The notes under the pieces: model-generated | Databases searched by the model: none | What the model was told of the DNA's origin: nothing | What the model saw: only the letters and a program-made list of their open reading frames with translations | Origin: Verrucomicrobia bacterium UBA3063 | GTDB lineage: Bacteria; Verrucomicrobiota; Verrucomicrobiia; Methylacidiphilales; Verrucolacustridaceae | NCBI GenBank assembly: GCA_002366885.1 | Contig: DFCD01000173.1 | Span: 4,191 to 10,226 of the forward strand | Reading direction: 5' to 3' | Length of the DNA: 6,036 nucleotides | Shown here: positions 5,221-6,036 of the stretch, one piece after another | Position numbering within the stretch: the first letter of the stretch is position 1 | Layout: each line of letters begins with the position of its first letter | Position numbers and translations under genes: made by a program

Positions 5221-6036
5221 TCAGCGGCCCATTTCCGGCAGCAGGGCGATTTGTTTGGCAAAGCCCGGATAACTGGTCTCGATGCAGTCGGTGTCCTTGA
5301 CGACGGTGCGGCCCTTGGCGAGCAGGCCGAGGATGGCGCAAGACATGGCGATGCGGTGGTCGCCGTGGCTTTCCACCTCCGCGCCGACGAGGGGGCGACC
5401 GCCCTCGATGGCGAGGCCGTCCGGACGCTCCTCCACGGGAACGCCGAAGAGGCGGAGATTTTTGGCCATGACGGCGAGCCGGTCGCTTTCCTTGTGACGG
5501 AGCTCCTCTGCGTCCTTGATCTCGGTAATGCCCTTGGCGAGGGCGGCGGCGGCGGCAAGGATGGGAATCTCGTCGATGAGGGAGGGGATCTCCCTTCCGC
5601 CCACGCTGGTGGCGCGCAGTTCCCTGCCGCCCTCGACGTAAACGGTGCCCATCGGCTCAGGCAGGGGTTGCTCGACTTTCTCGACGATGCCGGCGCCCAT
5701 CCGCAGCAGGGCAGAAAGCAGCGCCGTGCGGGTGGGATTGAGTCCTAGCCGCCGTAGGGTCAGCCTGGATCCGGGCAAACCCGCTGCCAGAACGATCCAG
5801 AAAGCACCGGAGGAAAAGTCACCGGGGACTTCCAGGTCCGTGCCCTCAAGGCGTTGGGGGCCGTGGAGGATCAGATGATTTTTCTCGCGGCGGAAGGTGG
5901 CACCGAAGGCGGGCAGGATTCTTTCCGTGTGGTCGCGGGAAAGGGACGGTTCGGAGAAGTCGGTTTTTCCCTGGGCCTGAAGGGCGGCGAGGAGCACGCA
6001 GGATTTCACCTGGGCGCTGGCCACCTTGCTTTTGAA
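5221..6036 (-). CDS. aroA: 3-phosphoshikimate 1-carboxyvinyltransferase (EPSP synthase), 5' end outside window
   Basis: AroA joins shikimate-3-phosphate and phosphoenolpyruvate to EPSP, the penultimate step to chorismate. The C-terminal 271 residues are visible; the family is about 425-440 long, so roughly the first third is missing beyond the right edge. Motifs in order, numbered from the first visible codon, are VASAQVKS (5-12), SRDHTER (33-39), PGDFSSGAF (71-79), the catalytic-Asp block LIDEIPIL (about 153-160), ELRHKESDR with the catalytic Glu (179-186), GDHRIAMS (225-232) and SYPGFA (255-260). The frame is open to the window edge. A GTG at 6024 lies inside the VASAQVKS motif and is not a plausible start. 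The gene is followed two bases later by cmk. This is a housekeeping gene of ordinary composition and no key motif is missing in the visible part. Confidence 0.97.
   Translation of the reverse strand, partial: FKSKVASAQVKSCVLLAALQAQGKTDFSEPSLSRDHTERILPAFGATFRREKNHLILHGPQRLEGTDLEVPGDFSSGAFWIVLAAGLPGSRLTLRRLGLNPTRTALLSALLRMGAGIVEKVEQPLPEPMGTVYVEGGRELRATSVGGREIPSLIDEIPILAAAAALAKGITEIKDAEELRHKESDRLAVMAKNLRLFGVPVEERPDGLAIEGGRPLVGAEVESHGDHRIAMSCAILGLLAKGRTVVKDTDCIETSYPGFAKQIALLPEMGR

Noticed and set aside
5219..5341. Upstream extension of cmk by 41 codons
   Set aside because: The extension overlaps the aroA coding end in another frame and is Arg/Pro-rich. Cmk proteins begin just before the P-loop, as the ATG at 5218 gives.
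1..6036. Mobile element, CRISPR array, tRNA, rRNA or defence system
   Set aside because: No terminal repeats, transposase or integrase motifs, regularly spaced repeats or RNA-gene folds were recognised, and coding sequence fills almost the whole window.

Overview
The window is a gene-dense, GC-rich stretch of a bacterial chromosome. It holds seven protein genes, two of them cut by the window edges, and no RNA genes, insertion sequences, CRISPR arrays or phage genes that I can see. Every gene is a recognisable family member with a short or overlapping junction to its neighbour. The host looks like a high-GC Gram-negative bacterium. The aroA-cmk-plsC order, the alanine dehydrogenase and the histone-deacetylase-family protein would fit a member of the Verrucomicrobiota or a related group, but that is a low-confidence impression and no marker gene settles it.

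Left block (1-2475, minus strand, read right to left): alanine dehydrogenase (ald, GTG start at 2475), then a 284-residue GNAT-like acetyltransferase (TTG start at 1378, overlapping the ald stop), then a histone-deacetylase/acetylpolyamine-amidohydrolase family protein (ATG at 527, overlapping the acetyltransferase stop) that runs off the left edge. The stop-start overlaps point to one translationally coupled operon.

Middle (2476-3920): an 89-base divergent promoter region with a cluster of inverted TGGCG elements, then a plus-strand class III, PLP-dependent aminotransferase most like the pyruvate-dependent omega-transaminases (putrescine-, taurine- or beta-alanine-pyruvate type). It converges on the right block. 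A short GC-rich hairpin sits in the 33 bases between the two convergent stop codons.

Right block (3954-6036, minus strand): aroA (EPSP synthase, 5' end outside the window), cmk (cytidylate kinase) and plsC (lysophosphatidate acyltransferase), with junctions of 2 bases and a 4-base ATGA overlap. This is a housekeeping operon for aromatic amino acid, nucleotide and phospholipid precursors.

How the genes may work together: a pyruvate-dependent transaminase makes L-alanine, and alanine dehydrogenase turns alanine back into pyruvate and ammonia. The two divergent genes therefore form a plausible pyruvate-recycling pair for amine catabolism. The coupled acetyltransferase and deacetylase behind ald could be a reversible protein-acetylation switch, as AcuA/AcuC is for acetyl-CoA synthetase in Bacillus. 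Alternatively they could handle acetylated amines or polyamines feeding the transaminase. This four-gene grouping is the most interesting part of the window. Its joint function is inference.
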